From the IMG/VR virus record IMGVR_UViG_3300046467_000379, positions 1-64,000 of that record: a DNA stretch of 64,000 bases. The stretch is one strand, 5' to 3'. This document shows positions 35,130 through 43,377 of the stretch, one piece after another. This DNA comes from a virus. The translations under genes and the position numbers were made by a program. The stretch's first letter is position 1. Every line of letters starts with the position of its first letter. Under the pieces are notes generated by a model. That model made no database searches, had not been told where the DNA came from, and saw only the letters and a program-made list of their open reading frames with translations.

Positions 35130-37361
35130 TTACCACGGGACATCCATCGTTGCATCATGCCCATCTATTTTAATTTGTAAATGGCTTGACGTTGACGCTA
35201 CCCCTTGTCTATAAGCGTCCAATAATTCTCTCGATAATGCTTCCTGTTCTTTATTCTGGTCACCCATTGCCCCCCAAAGGGCAGTCATTTGTGCTGTCGA
35301 TGTAGCAGCTGAAATGGGCATCCCTGCTAACCCAAAAGCCCCTGCTCCCGTACTAACAGTACCTAATGCCATTTGGGTGAAGATATTTCCAGCCTTTGTT
35401 TGATTCATATAACCAGCTAATGCAGTGGTTGTACCAGCATTAATCATATCAATATCACCCTTGCTCCGCATGTACCCTTCTGCCCATCCTATGGGATTCC
35501 ATTTACTTCGTTTTGTATGCTCTTCTTCACCAAAAGCTTGACGTATATCATTAATGCCAGACATTCTTCCTAGAGTATTCATTGCTGCTTCGGTGTTTTC
35601 CTTTGGGATAACCCAACCCATGTCTGACCTAAATATCTTGTTAACTCCATAGGCTGTCTCCATAACTCCAACAGCTGCTCCAATAATAGGTAAAGCTCTT
35701 AACAAAGAATTTTTAACTAGGTTCACACTTCCTCTAAGGGCAACTTTGGTTGCTGATGATGCTGGTAATTCATTTATCAACTTCAAAATACCTGATGCTT
35801 TCGTGTTTGTCTCTGTTATAAGGGCTTTTGCACGGCCTGGAACAGAAAGTATGTCCTTCAAACCTTTTAATTTGTCTTTCACCCAAGAAGTAAAAGTAAA
35901 GATTTTTATTTTTACTTTAGTTAGTTTACTTGAGCTTCCTCCTGCCATGTCATCGGCATTATTGACTGAGCTTGGTATTTCCTTACCAAATGGGTCAAAC
36001 AACCCACTACCCCTTGGCCTTACCGTTGGAACGTCTGGCCCCCCAATACTCGGTACGACAGGAGTTCTCCCAAACCCCAAGTCCTTTAGCATGTTTCCTT
36101 TCCACTCACCCATAGCTGCACCCAAAGCATTTTTTGGGCTTTGCCCTCTAGCAACTTGTCCAATAAACGCTTCTTGAGAAAAGGGATTAATTTGTTGGGC
36201 AATTCCCCTTACAATTCCTAGTGCCACCTTACCAGGGGCCAAACCTAAGTTTCCTACCCTACCCACACCACGTGTGATGAGGTTCTTAATTTTCAGCCCA
36301 GCAACAGCGGTTGTAGATACCCCTACCGCAAGCAAAGATGTTTTCAGCACAACGCCGAAATCATCAAACATCTCTTTCATTGCGGCTGGGGCACTACTAA
36401 TCGTCTCCGTTAGCTTTTTATCCTCCTTCTCATAAGGGGCATCCCAATTTATTGGGTTACTAGCAGTCCCCCTAGTGGGGTCTGGCGTATGGGTTGGGTC
36501 ACTTCTGGGAGTGCCAAAAGCGGTATCATTGAAGCTCCCTTCATTATTTGCCTGGTCGAAAGCATTACTATTTGCCGCTTGTTTTTTAGGGGATGCACCA
36601 TTCCACGTTGGTATATCAAGCTTCCAGATGCTTTTACCCCCTAAAGTAGCATTCCACAGGTTCCGAAATATATCATGCCAAGTGTCCCACGAAAACAGAG
36701 ACGTTATCCCGCTTATTATCTTGCCTGGCGCAGCCTTAATTACGTCTAACATAGGTTGCAAGACGGAATCTTTCCACCACGTTGCACTCCCCATGTTTTT
36801 AATCCCATTCCAAATGTCTTCGCCCTTAGCTTTCAGCCAATCATATCCCTTTACCGTCCAGTCCTTAATCTTAATACCCACACCAATAATTTTCATAATG
36901 GTACTGCCTACAAAACCGAAGAAGGCTCTGGATAAACGTCCCATTGTAGGAATTTGACGGGCAAACCAACGCATTAATGGCATTAATACTGGCTTGATTA
37001 ACGGAGCCAGCATTACGTCTACCATAGCACCAAAAATCTGGAAGAAGGCACCAACAGTACTTGTGAAAACTTGAGATTGTTTTAAGACGCCAGCCAACCC
37101 CATTTGAATGCCTAGGGTCTTAAACATCTTAGTCCACCATTTAGGCTGGTCTTTGGCGAAACCTAAGGCCTTTACATTGGCATCCTTAATAGTTTTCTGT
37201 ATCCCCCGCGCTTCCCGTTCCCCCGCAGCAGAGCCAGCATTCCCATTGCTGCCCCCACCACCAGCGAGTCCAGAACCTAAAGAGGGGCTTCCACCAGCCA
37301 TGCTTGCGGCCTGGTTAGCCCCCTCAATTATTAGTTTACCAAGTATGTTTTCAGCAGCCAT
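35130..37361 (-). CDS. Tail tape measure protein
   Basis: 743 residues. The N-terminus is Gly/Ala/Ser-rich and helical, followed by a string of hydrophobic segments (about 85-160, QMGLAGVLKQ ... FFQIFGAMVDVML ... MRWFARQIP), more hydrophobic helices around 350-370 and 555-590, and 'GKIISGITSLFSWDTWHDIF'. With about 0.15 nm per residue (family rule), the tail would be near 110 nm long. It lies directly after the frameshifted chaperone gene and before the distal tail gene, the standard order. The Shine-Dalgarno is supplied by the end of the chaperone frame. Confidence 0.85.
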   Translation of the reverse strand: MAAENILGKLIIEGANQAASMAGGSPSLGSGLAGGGGSNGNAGSAAGEREARGIQKTIKDANVKALGFAKDQPKWWTKMFKTLGIQMGLAGVLKQSQVFTSTVGAFFQIFGAMVDVMLAPLIKPVLMPLMRWFARQIPTMGRLSRAFFGFVGSTIMKIIGVGIKIKDWTVKGYDWLKAKGEDIWNGIKNMGSATWWKDSVLQPMLDVIKAAPGKIISGITSLFSWDTWHDIFRNLWNATLGGKSIWKLDIPTWNGASPKKQAANSNAFDQANNEGSFNDTAFGTPRSDPTHTPDPTRGTASNPINWDAPYEKEDKKLTETISSAPAAMKEMFDDFGVVLKTSLLAVGVSTTAVAGLKIKNLITRGVGRVGNLGLAPGKVALGIVRGIAQQINPFSQEAFIGQVARGQSPKNALGAAMGEWKGNMLKDLGFGRTPVVPSIGGPDVPTVRPRGSGLFDPFGKEIPSSVNNADDMAGGSSSKLTKVKIKIFTFTSWVKDKLKGLKDILSVPGRAKALITETNTKASGILKLINELPASSATKVALRGSVNLVKNSLLRALPIIGAAVGVMETAYGVNKIFRSDMGWVIPKENTEAAMNTLGRMSGINDIRQAFGEEEHTKRSKWNPIGWAEGYMRSKGDIDMINAGTTTALAGYMNQTKAGNIFTQMALGTVSTGAGAFGLAGMPISAATSTAQMTALWGAMGDQNKEQEALSRELLDAYRQGVASTSSHLQIKIDGHDATMDVPW

Positions 37362-37365
37362 TTAG

Positions 37366-38033
37366 TTATCCTTTCGCATTTAACTCATGTTCCCGTTCTG
37401 CTTTAGCCATCATTAGGGCTAATACTAAGGATACTTCAGCGGGTAACATTTGCTCTATATAATCCCACGGTATACCTTTTTCTAACAACGTTAAAAGAAC
37501 TGTCCAATGATTATATAGGTGGGCTTCATTTTGAGAAATATCACCTAAGTCTTTATAAAAGAGCGTTATTCGTCTTTTAAATTTTCAATGTCATCCATCT
37601 CTCCTGTCCCAAAAGCTTGAGGTACAATACTTTCTAAGGCACTTCCCAACCTCTCATCAATCGACAACAAAAATAACTCCGTAGTTTTTCCCCACGGAGC
37701 GTCTACTAACATTTCTTTTAAAGATTCTCTAACATAGGAATCCCCGTCAAATTTAGCCCCACCCTCGGTATCCCAAGCCATTGCTTTAGAGAGAATTTGA
37801 TTCCTCTTACTCCATGATAGAGGACGAACTGTTACCGTAAACTCAGCCCCATCCAATTCTATAGTACGTATTTCTGTTTTATTAGCAATACGATATTTAT
37901 TGAAGTCAAATTCTTTTTTAGGTTTGTTGAGAGAAAGGGGAAGGGAGTCTTCCAATTCTTCTCTCTGTTCCTCTTCTTCCTCCGTTAACATATCTAATGA
38001 CGGGCCACTAGCCCCTTTTCTTTTATTTGCCAT
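37366..38033 (-). CDS. Tail assembly chaperone, -1 frameshift fusion (gpGT-like)
   Basis: The 155-residue upstream frame (37566-38033) ends GAA AAT TTA AAA GAC GAA TAA. Slipping back by one base at the A AAT TTA / T TTA AAA heptamers continues for 69 residues in the -1 frame to TAA at 37366, giving about 222 residues. The added segment reads RRITLFYKDLG ... HWTVLLTLLEKGIPWDYIEQM and ends ELNAKG, a helical, protein-like sequence without its own start and with no in-frame stop. This mirrors lambda gpG/gpGT, where rare frameshift product and the main one in a set ratio wrap the tape measure. The tape-measure gene starts 5 bases after this stop. Confidence 0.8.
37566..38033 (-). CDS. Tail assembly chaperone (gpG-like)
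   Basis: 155 residues. A basic N-terminus, an acidic stretch (LTEEEEEQREELEDSLP), and a middle beta-like segment (TVTVRPLSWSKRNQ). C-terminal 'GTGEMDDIENLKDE' holds the slippery codons. It lies between the tail tube and tape measure, which is the position of lambda gpG. It serves as a chaperone that keeps the tape measure unfolded during tail assembly. The main product if no frameshift happens. Confidence 0.75.
   Translation of the reverse strand: MANKRKGASGPSLDMLTEEEEEQREELEDSLPLSLNKPKKEFDFNKYRIANKTEIRTIELDGAEFTVTVRPLSWSKRNQILSKAMAWDTEGGAKFDGDSYVRESLKEMLVDAPWGKTTELFLLSIDERLGSALESIVPQAFGTGEMDDIENLKDE
37575..37584 (-). other. Programmed -1 frameshift slippery site (AAATTTAAAA)
   Basis: On the minus strand, codons GAA AAT TTA AAA contain two overlapping canonical heptamers: A AAT TTA (37584-37578) and T TTA AAA (37581-37575). 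A Shine-Dalgarno-like AGGAGAG lies about 16 bases upstream, which could aid slippage. The frame-0 stop follows within three codons. No strong downstream hairpin is seen. Confidence 0.8.
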
Positions 38034-38042
38034 ACTTTCCTC

Positions 38043-39701
38043 CTACGGGTAATAATAAAGACTATCTGTCACCAATATTTTTGCATTCCTTACTAAGATA
38101 TCAGCATCTACTTGAACTGGGTTATCTCCTGTTATACCATGTGGGGCAGACCTAAAGAAGGCTCCCTGTTCATTACCACCTGTTGCAGCTGTACCATCAT
38201 CAGGTATGGTAATCGTAATAGAATCATTTGTTCCTCTAGTAAATGATAACACAATATTAAACCCCTGCATACCACTTCCAAAATCTCCCTCAGTTAGGAA
38301 TTCTTTGAAAATAGTGTTTCCAGAAGCCCCAGCAGCGGCTTGAGAATCAGGCAACGCTAAGGTTACTCCTAATGTATACTCTCTGCGTTGTTCTCTAATT
38401 TCAGTTGGCCCTCGTTTATTTCCCTGTCTCCGTTGGATATAGTATCGCGGTTCTTCTCCGTTAGATACACCCAAACTAAAGGAGCGAACTCTAGCCACCT
38501 CTACCCCAAACATGGTCACACTCCCCTGAGAGAAGAAATAAGGGTTGCTTGTTGGGAAATCTACGTTAGCCGCCGTAATACTTTGCATTAAACCGGCATG
38601 AGGCACTATTGCCGAACTACTACTAGAGTTACCCTGCATCTGATTATGCTTAAATCCTTGGAAGTTCACACCATCCCAAGACATATTCAGCATTCCTCCC
38701 TCATCTGCTGCAAGAGTAGCTGACCCTATCAGACCCCCAAAATACGTCCTGTCGAAGTCATTGGCGGCAGTTTCTCCGCTATCCCGCATATGCACATGCC
38801 ACGATACAGTATCCAAATCTACTTGTTCAAATATATGGTGGTCATACGTTATGCCTGTAGCTGCTACAGTTTTAATTTGAGTAGTTCCTGACCCTGCTGC
38901 TGCATGAGCATAAGTTAACGGATAATCTAATTGTAGCGTTAGGGTACTTATAGCCACAATCTTACGCACCTCAGAGACACTGGTAGCCACTGGAGAAGCA
39001 GCCTCGTCTATAGCTATCAATCCACCCACCGCCAACGTGGGGCTAGTGATGGCTGCAACAGTAATAAACACATCCCCTTTTCTTGCCTCAGCAGTTAGAT
39101 ACGTACCAGCAGAACTGGTACTAGCCTTAGTTACTACCTTTCCAAAGGGATAACGCAACGCCCGTCCATTTAGAAGAACAAAACCACTGACAGAGCCTGT
39201 AAAAGCCTGTTGACCCTTATATACTGCAAAGAAGTCACGTTTTGACTGAGTACCTAAGAAATAACGGGGTTCCAGAGTTGGAGTCATGTCTGGTACTTCA
39301 ACAGTATCATATACCCCAGGAATCTGATTCATATAAATATCAGCAGCGGTAGTAATAATAGCTGTTACTACTTGAATATTGGTATTATCTGGGTGGAAAA
39401 AGGCCGTAGGAGCATCGAGAAACAAGGTCGTTCCTTCAACTAATTCTACTCGTCGCACTTCAGATTCAGCCGTTGTCCCACTTCCTGCAACTTCGGGGCC
39501 AATTTGAATATCTTCATTAGCGGTAATACCCGACATGGCATCTACAGTCATTTTCGTAGACCCCGCAGGCAATCCCGCAGCCATATTCAGAACAGCAGCC
39601 CCTGTGCCATCGGTTACATCACTAGCTAATTCGGGGTATCCCCCAGGCGCAGCTTCAGGGCCAAAAGTTAGTTGTGCTTGGTCACTTCGATATACAGCCA
39701 T
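38043..39701 (-). CDS. Major tail tube protein
   Basis: 552 residues, long for a tail tube protein because of extra beta domains. The C-terminal half has the usual tube layout: 'SFSLGVSNGEEPRYYIQRR', REYTLGVTLALPD, IFKEFLTEG and FNIVLSFTRGTNDSITI. The N-terminal half holds an Ala/Gly/Thr-rich added domain. It follows a promoter motif and precedes the frameshifting chaperone and tape measure, giving a classic tail operon. A shorter HxH-free sequence and no sheath gene support a siphovirus. Confidence 0.75.
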   Translation of the reverse strand: MAVYRSDQAQLTFGPEAAPGGYPELASDVTDGTGAAVLNMAAGLPAGSTKMTVDAMSGITANEDIQIGPEVAGSGTTAESEVRRVELVEGTTLFLDAPTAFFHPDNTNIQVVTAIITTAADIYMNQIPGVYDTVEVPDMTPTLEPRYFLGTQSKRDFFAVYKGQQAFTGSVSGFVLLNGRALRYPFGKVVTKASTSSAGTYLTAEARKGDVFITVAAITSPTLAVGGLIAIDEAASPVATSVSEVRKIVAISTLTLQLDYPLTYAHAAAGSGTTQIKTVAATGITYDHHIFEQVDLDTVSWHVHMRDSGETAANDFDRTYFGGLIGSATLAADEGGMLNMSWDGVNFQGFKHNQMQGNSSSSSAIVPHAGLMQSITAANVDFPTSNPYFFSQGSVTMFGVEVARVRSFSLGVSNGEEPRYYIQRRQGNKRGPTEIREQRREYTLGVTLALPDSQAAAGASGNTIFKEFLTEGDFGSGMQGFNIVLSFTRGTNDSITITIPDDGTAATGGNEQGAFFRSAPHGITGDNPVQVDADILVRNAKILVTDSLYYYP

Positions 39702-39731
39702 TATTGTCCTCCATCATAGAGCATATATTAT

Positions 39732-39737
39732 ATTATA
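39732..39737 (-). promoter_or_regulatory. Phage promoter motif (AGAGTATAATATAATATATG) upstream of tail tube
   Basis: TATAAT in GAGTATAATATAAT in the 43-base gap between connector and tube genes. Part of the nine-site family. The start of the tube gene lies about 30 bases downstream, with a GGAGG ribosome site. High expression of a major tail protein fits. Confidence 0.6.
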
Positions 39738-39744
39738 CTCTGGT

Positions 39745-40188
39745 TTACGTAGTTTCTAAAAGAATTGCACTGTTTTCTAGTTGAATATTAACTAGGCCTG
39801 ACCAAACATTAACTTGTTGTTGGGTCAATTCCTGAAAGTTTACAAAACGAATACGTTGAAAATTTGTTAGGCTGTGCATCCTGGCATGACAGAGTTTACG
39901 TATTTCTCGTATTAAGTCATACAATCTTTGACGATTTCCATTTGTATGTATCTCTAATTCTATATTATACAACCTATTTCCATATACCCAATTCCCTATG
40001 GGAACCTCATCTACTGCGGGATTACCTGGCCTTCCTACTACTACATCCTTTACATTCAAATCATAACGTAATGGGTCATTAGTACTTCCTGTCACTTCAA
40101 TAAATCTAGGCTCAACCACATTAGACGCATTCCATTGCGTATCAAAGTCATCTAGTAATTCTTTTACTGGTAACGGCTCTGCTGGCAT
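39745..40188 (-). CDS. Tail terminator / tail completion-like protein
   Basis: 147 residues with a strand-rich core ('WVYGNRLYNIELEIHTNGNR') and a helix (LYDLIREIRKLCHAR). The size, alpha-beta pattern and position between head-tail connector and tail tube fit a tail terminator (gpU-like / gp17-like). No signature motif, so the call is by location. Start codon overlaps the connector stop by one base. Confidence 0.55.
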   Translation of the reverse strand: MPAEPLPVKELLDDFDTQWNASNVVEPRFIEVTGSTNDPLRYDLNVKDVVVGRPGNPAVDEVPIGNWVYGNRLYNIELEIHTNGNRQRLYDLIREIRKLCHARMHSLTNFQRIRFVNFQELTQQQVNVWSGLVNIQLENSAILLETT

Positions 40189-41309
40189 TAGAATATCTCC
40201 CAGGAGCGTAAGGTTTCTAGTCGTTCATCTACTTCTCTTGACCACCCCTCAATTTTTTGCATTAATTGTACTCTATCCGTTCCACTAACCGTGAACTGCC
40301 CAAAATCTGAAGACCTTAACACATCTATAGCAGTAAGCTTTTTAGCGACATCGTGTATGACCCCAGCTTCCATAGGGTTAGTATTAACATCCCTGCCAGC
40401 TAAATACCGCAGTCTGATTGGATTTGTAAACTCACCCCCGCCAAAACGCCACACAGGAGCATTATAGGATTGGAATCTAGCAGGGAGTAAGAAGTACCTA
40501 GAAAAATATACTATGCCTACATCTGGGGTCAGGAAAAAATCCTTTGTGCGTCCCTCGGTTTTAGTATCCCAGTTAGCACCATTCCATATTTCAAGGGACA
40601 GTATTTTATATGCATCGTTTCTCTTTAGCCTAAAACCATTAAGGTTAAAGTCATGATATTCTTCCGCAATATAATTAGGCCTCCAAGATTTCCTAGTGTA
40701 GTAATCAATTTTAGATTGGGCAGCATCTATATATTGTTCCACAGTTATTTTTGATGGTAATGTAGATGTTGTAAAATCTGTAGTGTCACTGATATTTGTT
40801 AACTGGAGTAGATTGAAAATATCTTTTGTGCTACAATATGAATTAATAGGACGCATTTGAATTCGTTTAATCGTTGGTGCCGTGTCTGAACTAGCAGCCG
40901 TAACCCGAACCCAATATTTAGTAACACTATTAATAGCAACTGTAGCCCAATCACTCAAGAGATTGACAGGGAAAATTTCTACGCCATCTCGCATAAAATC
41001 ATACATCTTCCCAAAATCAGAAGCATCTGGGTCATGAACCAGTCTAGCTGTCGCTGGAATAAAGGTTGTCCAAGCTGACCCATTATAATATTGCCATGTC
41101 AATGCTCCTAGCACTCCTGGCACATCAATATCAAAAGCAGCCATGTCGAACCTTTCGTCATGCCCCAAGTAAAGATAATGAGCAGCAGTATCTAATACAG
41201 AAAAGGAAGTCCCGCCTGGAGACTGGGCTTCCAAAGTTACATCTGTATAAGTACTGCTACCATCAAAATTAAATATTTTTGTAAATTCTAACCCTGTGTA
41301 AAGGGGCAT
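40188..41309 (-). CDS. Head-tail connector protein with gp6-like C-terminal region
   Basis: 373 residues. The C-terminal half reads like head-completion adaptors (gp6/gp15 type): 'TVEQYIDAAQSKIDYYTRKS', 'IRLRYLAGRDVN', 'AGVIHDVAKKLTAIDVL'. The N-terminal half is a beta-rich added domain ('YLYLGHDERFDMAAFDID', TWQYYNGSAW) that could be surface exposed. It would bridge portal and tail. It lies before the tail terminator and tube. Confidence 0.6.
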   Translation of the reverse strand: MPLYTGLEFTKIFNFDGSSTYTDVTLEAQSPGGTSFSVLDTAAHYLYLGHDERFDMAAFDIDVPGVLGALTWQYYNGSAWTTFIPATARLVHDPDASDFGKMYDFMRDGVEIFPVNLLSDWATVAINSVTKYWVRVTAASSDTAPTIKRIQMRPINSYCSTKDIFNLLQLTNISDTTDFTTSTLPSKITVEQYIDAAQSKIDYYTRKSWRPNYIAEEYHDFNLNGFRLKRNDAYKILSLEIWNGANWDTKTEGRTKDFFLTPDVGIVYFSRYFLLPARFQSYNAPVWRFGGGEFTNPIRLRYLAGRDVNTNPMEAGVIHDVAKKLTAIDVLRSSDFGQFTVSGTDRVQLMQKIEGWSREVDERLETLRSWEIF

Positions 41310-41318
41310 TTGTTCTCC

Positions 41319-41561
41319 TTATGTTGCCAATAGTTCCTCTGGATACCCTTCGCTTCTCTCAAAGTCTTCCGCTATGCCATTAGTACTCTTTGGTTGTTCC
41401 TCTTGTTGTTTCCCCCTCAAGTACATAGCTATGCCATTGAGGTTATGAATCTGCTGCATAAGGGTTTCCCTCTGCGTATTCAATTCATTTGCTTGTGCCA
41501 CCAATTCTTCTAGCTGTTGATTTACCTGGGCCAAGTCTTGTTCTACATCTATCTCTGGCAT
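41319..41561 (-). CDS. Small coiled-coil protein
   Basis: 80 residues. A single long coiled coil (residues about 5-50, EQDLAQVNQQLEELVAQANE, QRETLMQQIHNL). A flexible acidic tail follows. Strong AGGAGG-type ribosome site and a promoter motif 35 bases upstream. No family; location before the connector suggests a head-tail assembly factor. Confidence 0.55.
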   Translation of the reverse strand: MPEIDVEQDLAQVNQQLEELVAQANELNTQRETLMQQIHNLNGIAMYLRGKQQEEQPKSTNGIAEDFERSEGYPEELLAT

Positions 41562-41594
41562 ATCTATCCCTCCTAACCTTTTGTTTACTTATAT

Positions 41595-41600
41595 ATTATA
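41595..41600 (-). promoter_or_regulatory. Phage promoter motif (CGGTATAATATATAAG) overlapping a stop codon
   Basis: TATAAT in ACGGTATAATATATAAG; the first TAA of the motif is the stop of the nuclease-like gene at 41596. One of nine related sites. It would drive the small coiled-coil and connector genes. Confidence 0.55.
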
Positions 41601-41928
41601 CCGTAGCAAATGCTTTTATTAATATATTCCTAAGCTCATCCTCAGTTTCAGCTTCTAGATGCAAGATATTTTTTATGTAAGGTATCCTACATTGAATAAC
41701 ATCATCCGTTAATGAGTATTTAGTACCGTGACCATTCTCCCCATCTGCTTGAATAACCATTCCTAAGTCTTCTCCCAGGAAGAAATCCCATGTAAAGAAA
41801 TACGTGTTCTCAATATTAACATTTACTCTGTGGTCATACCAGTGTCCCAAGGAATCCAGAATATTGGCAATATGATGTTCTTGCATACTTGGACACTCAT
41901 CGCAGAATATACCTTCCCGTTCCCCCAT
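41596..41928 (-). CDS. Diverged DUF559/VSR-like nuclease, catalytic Glu replaced by Gln
   Basis: 110 residues from ATG 41928; an ATT-started reading from 42003 with GGGGGAAG ahead would add 25 residues (starting INEHNEIPPL). It aligns by eye with the 21646-21948 nuclease: YDHRVNVN / YDQQVPIN, then DFFLGEDLGMVIQADG ... GH against DFFVPELGLVIEADG ... GH, then IKNILHL / IENILHI. The Glu of the E-x-D motif is Gln here, so cleavage may be weak or lost; Asp of DFF is kept. N-terminal Cys (FCDECP) may add a metal site. Neighbours are oxygenase-like and connector genes, away from the replication block. Confidence 0.55.
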   Translation of the reverse strand: MGEREGIFCDECPSMQEHHIANILDSLGHWYDHRVNVNIENTYFFTWDFFLGEDLGMVIQADGENGHGTKYSLTDDVIQCRIPYIKNILHLEAETEDELRNILIKAFATV

Positions 41929-42036
41929 TTCAGTTGTAATCCCTTCTTCCTCATACCCTGAAGGGATAAGAGTTAAGGGTGGAATCTCGTTGTGTTCGTT
42001 AATGTTACTTCCCCCGTAACGTTTGCTTCCTTATAT

Positions 42037-42042
42037 ATTATA
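42037..42042 (-). promoter_or_regulatory. Phage promoter motif (GTAGTATAATATATAAGG)
   Basis: TATAAT in TAGTATAATATATAAG, immediately after the stop of the oxygenase-like gene at 42043. Upstream of the diverged nuclease gene and its 108-base leader. One of nine related sites. Confidence 0.55.
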
Positions 42043-42603
42043 CTACCTACTCCACATTAAATGGGGCTGAGGAGGCATAGGTTCATAATTAAAAGATATT
42101 GCTATTCGTTCTTGACTACTTTTAATTGTGTTCACCCCATGTCTTGTAGAGCCATTAAAGATTACTAACTGACCCGTTACAGGTTCAATATGATGTTCTA
42201 AGTCTGGAAACATTAATGCTCCAGCATAATCTGAGGGTACGGTAAGATAAAATACCCCGCTCCAAACAGCAGGCCAGTGGTTATGAACCTTAGTATAATC
42301 ACCCTTTTGATATTTTGCCCCCCACATATTCACTATTTGTAAAGGTGGGGGTGACCCATCTATAATTCCTGATATATGCTGTATTATACCACTAAACTCT
42401 TCTTCCAGTTCCATAAAGCCTGGTTGCTCTTGCATACCCCAGTCAGTCATACATGCTTTAACATTAGAGGTATAATTTTGTTTATCCCCTTCGTTAATAA
42501 TATGAATTATTTTATCCCTGACTTCAGGCTTAATTTGTAGTTCAGTTGTAAACACAGTTTCTGGTTGAGTTGTAGCATATTGATGTATGTCAATGTGAGC
42601 CAT
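42043..42603 (-). CDS. 2-oxoglutarate/Fe(II) oxygenase-like protein (TIGR02466-like)
   Basis: 186 residues. The probable metal-binding His pair lies in VHNHWPAVWSGVFYL (H107, H109), the distal His in TRHGV (H155) and the 2-oxoglutarate arginine in ERIAISFN (R166). The pattern H-x-H ... SGV-x-Y-L and later R-H-G-V resembles the phage family TIGR02466 of putative 2OG-Fe(II) oxygenases. The substrate is unknown; phage members are proposed to modify proteins or nucleic acids. It lies 5 bases after another oxygenase gene. Confidence 0.65.
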   Translation of the reverse strand: MAHIDIHQYATTQPETVFTTELQIKPEVRDKIIHIINEGDKQNYTSNVKACMTDWGMQEQPGFMELEEEFSGIIQHISGIIDGSPPPLQIVNMWGAKYQKGDYTKVHNHWPAVWSGVFYLTVPSDYAGALMFPDLEHHIEPVTGQLVIFNGSTRHGVNTIKSSQERIAISFNYEPMPPQPHLMWSR

Positions 42604-42608
42604 TTATA

Positions 42609-43319
42609 TCACCTATATCTATATTGAGAAGGAATATTCTCAGCATTAAACCCTAACCATAAGTTAATTGAAAACCTACTATCTTTAAATTCTCCTTCAT
42701 GTGTAGTTGCATCTACTGCATGAACACACTTGTTAGATTCAAAAAATATTGCAGTATTATGTACAGGTGGATAAGCTAACTGGTCTTCGATAGTCTCTCC
42801 AGATAGGATAAGTTCTCCACCTTCATACTGTCGTGGTTCAGTATTAAAATGAAGTACACACGTAATAATTCTGTTTGGGAAAGTGGGTTCAGAATCCATG
42901 TGCCACCCGTAAAAATCACACATACCATAAGAACTTAGTATAGTTTCCATGTGCGTAGTTTGGCTAACTATAGGAAACATGTGCGGTAATTTTTGGAAGG
43001 CATTAAGGAATTGATGACTGCCCAAAGCAAATTCTAATTGAGTTAGGATAACACTTTTCTCTCTCTTGCCCTTATAGTGGGTATCTAAAAAAACAATGTC
43101 ATTACTTCTTATGGCTAACTTTAACTTCTTAGTTTGAAGTATGCATTCATCGCACTCATCCCCATCTTCTAGGTGTGGTACCCCACCAATGCTTGCTGGT
43201 TCAAATACGGGTTCCAGCCATTGTGCTTCAGCTAAACATTCTCTAGCTGATGGTTCAGACAGGAAATTCTCAATTATTACATGAGGACTAGGACTTTCCT
43301 TATACTCTATCTTTTGCAT
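42609..43319 (-). CDS. 2-oxoglutarate/Fe(II) oxygenase (prolyl-4-hydroxylase-like)
   Basis: 236 residues. The double-stranded beta-helix motif is complete: H140-M-D142 (YGWHMDSEP), H200 (NKCVHAV) and R215 (SRFSINLW), with EGGEL between as in prolyl-4-hydroxylases. It would use Fe(II), oxygen and 2-oxoglutarate to hydroxylate a substrate, possibly a virion protein, as often proposed for marine phage relatives. A Cys pair (CDECIL) lies near residue 57. Its neighbours are an IPEWW-type protein, a second oxygenase-like gene and tail genes. Confidence 0.8.
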   Translation of the reverse strand: MQKIEYKESPSPHVIIENFLSEPSARECLAEAQWLEPVFEPASIGGVPHLEDGDECDECILQTKKLKLAIRSNDIVFLDTHYKGKREKSVILTQLEFALGSHQFLNAFQKLPHMFPIVSQTTHMETILSSYGMCDFYGWHMDSEPTFPNRIITCVLHFNTEPRQYEGGELILSGETIEDQLAYPPVHNTAIFFESNKCVHAVDATTHEGEFKDSRFSINLWLGFNAENIPSQYRYR

Positions 43320-43344
43320 TGTTTCTCCTCTAACTATGTCTTTA

Positions 43345-43350
43345 ATTATA
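43345..43350 (-). promoter_or_regulatory. Phage promoter-like motif (GATGTATAATTAAAG)
   Basis: TATAAT in TGTATAATTAAAG, in the 58-base gap upstream of the oxygenase gene. The match to the GTATAATATA family is poorer after TATAAT. The leader is short and has a GGAG ribosome site. Confidence 0.4.
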
Positions 43351-43377
43351 CATCAGTGGTCAGGTTTTGTCAACTTC

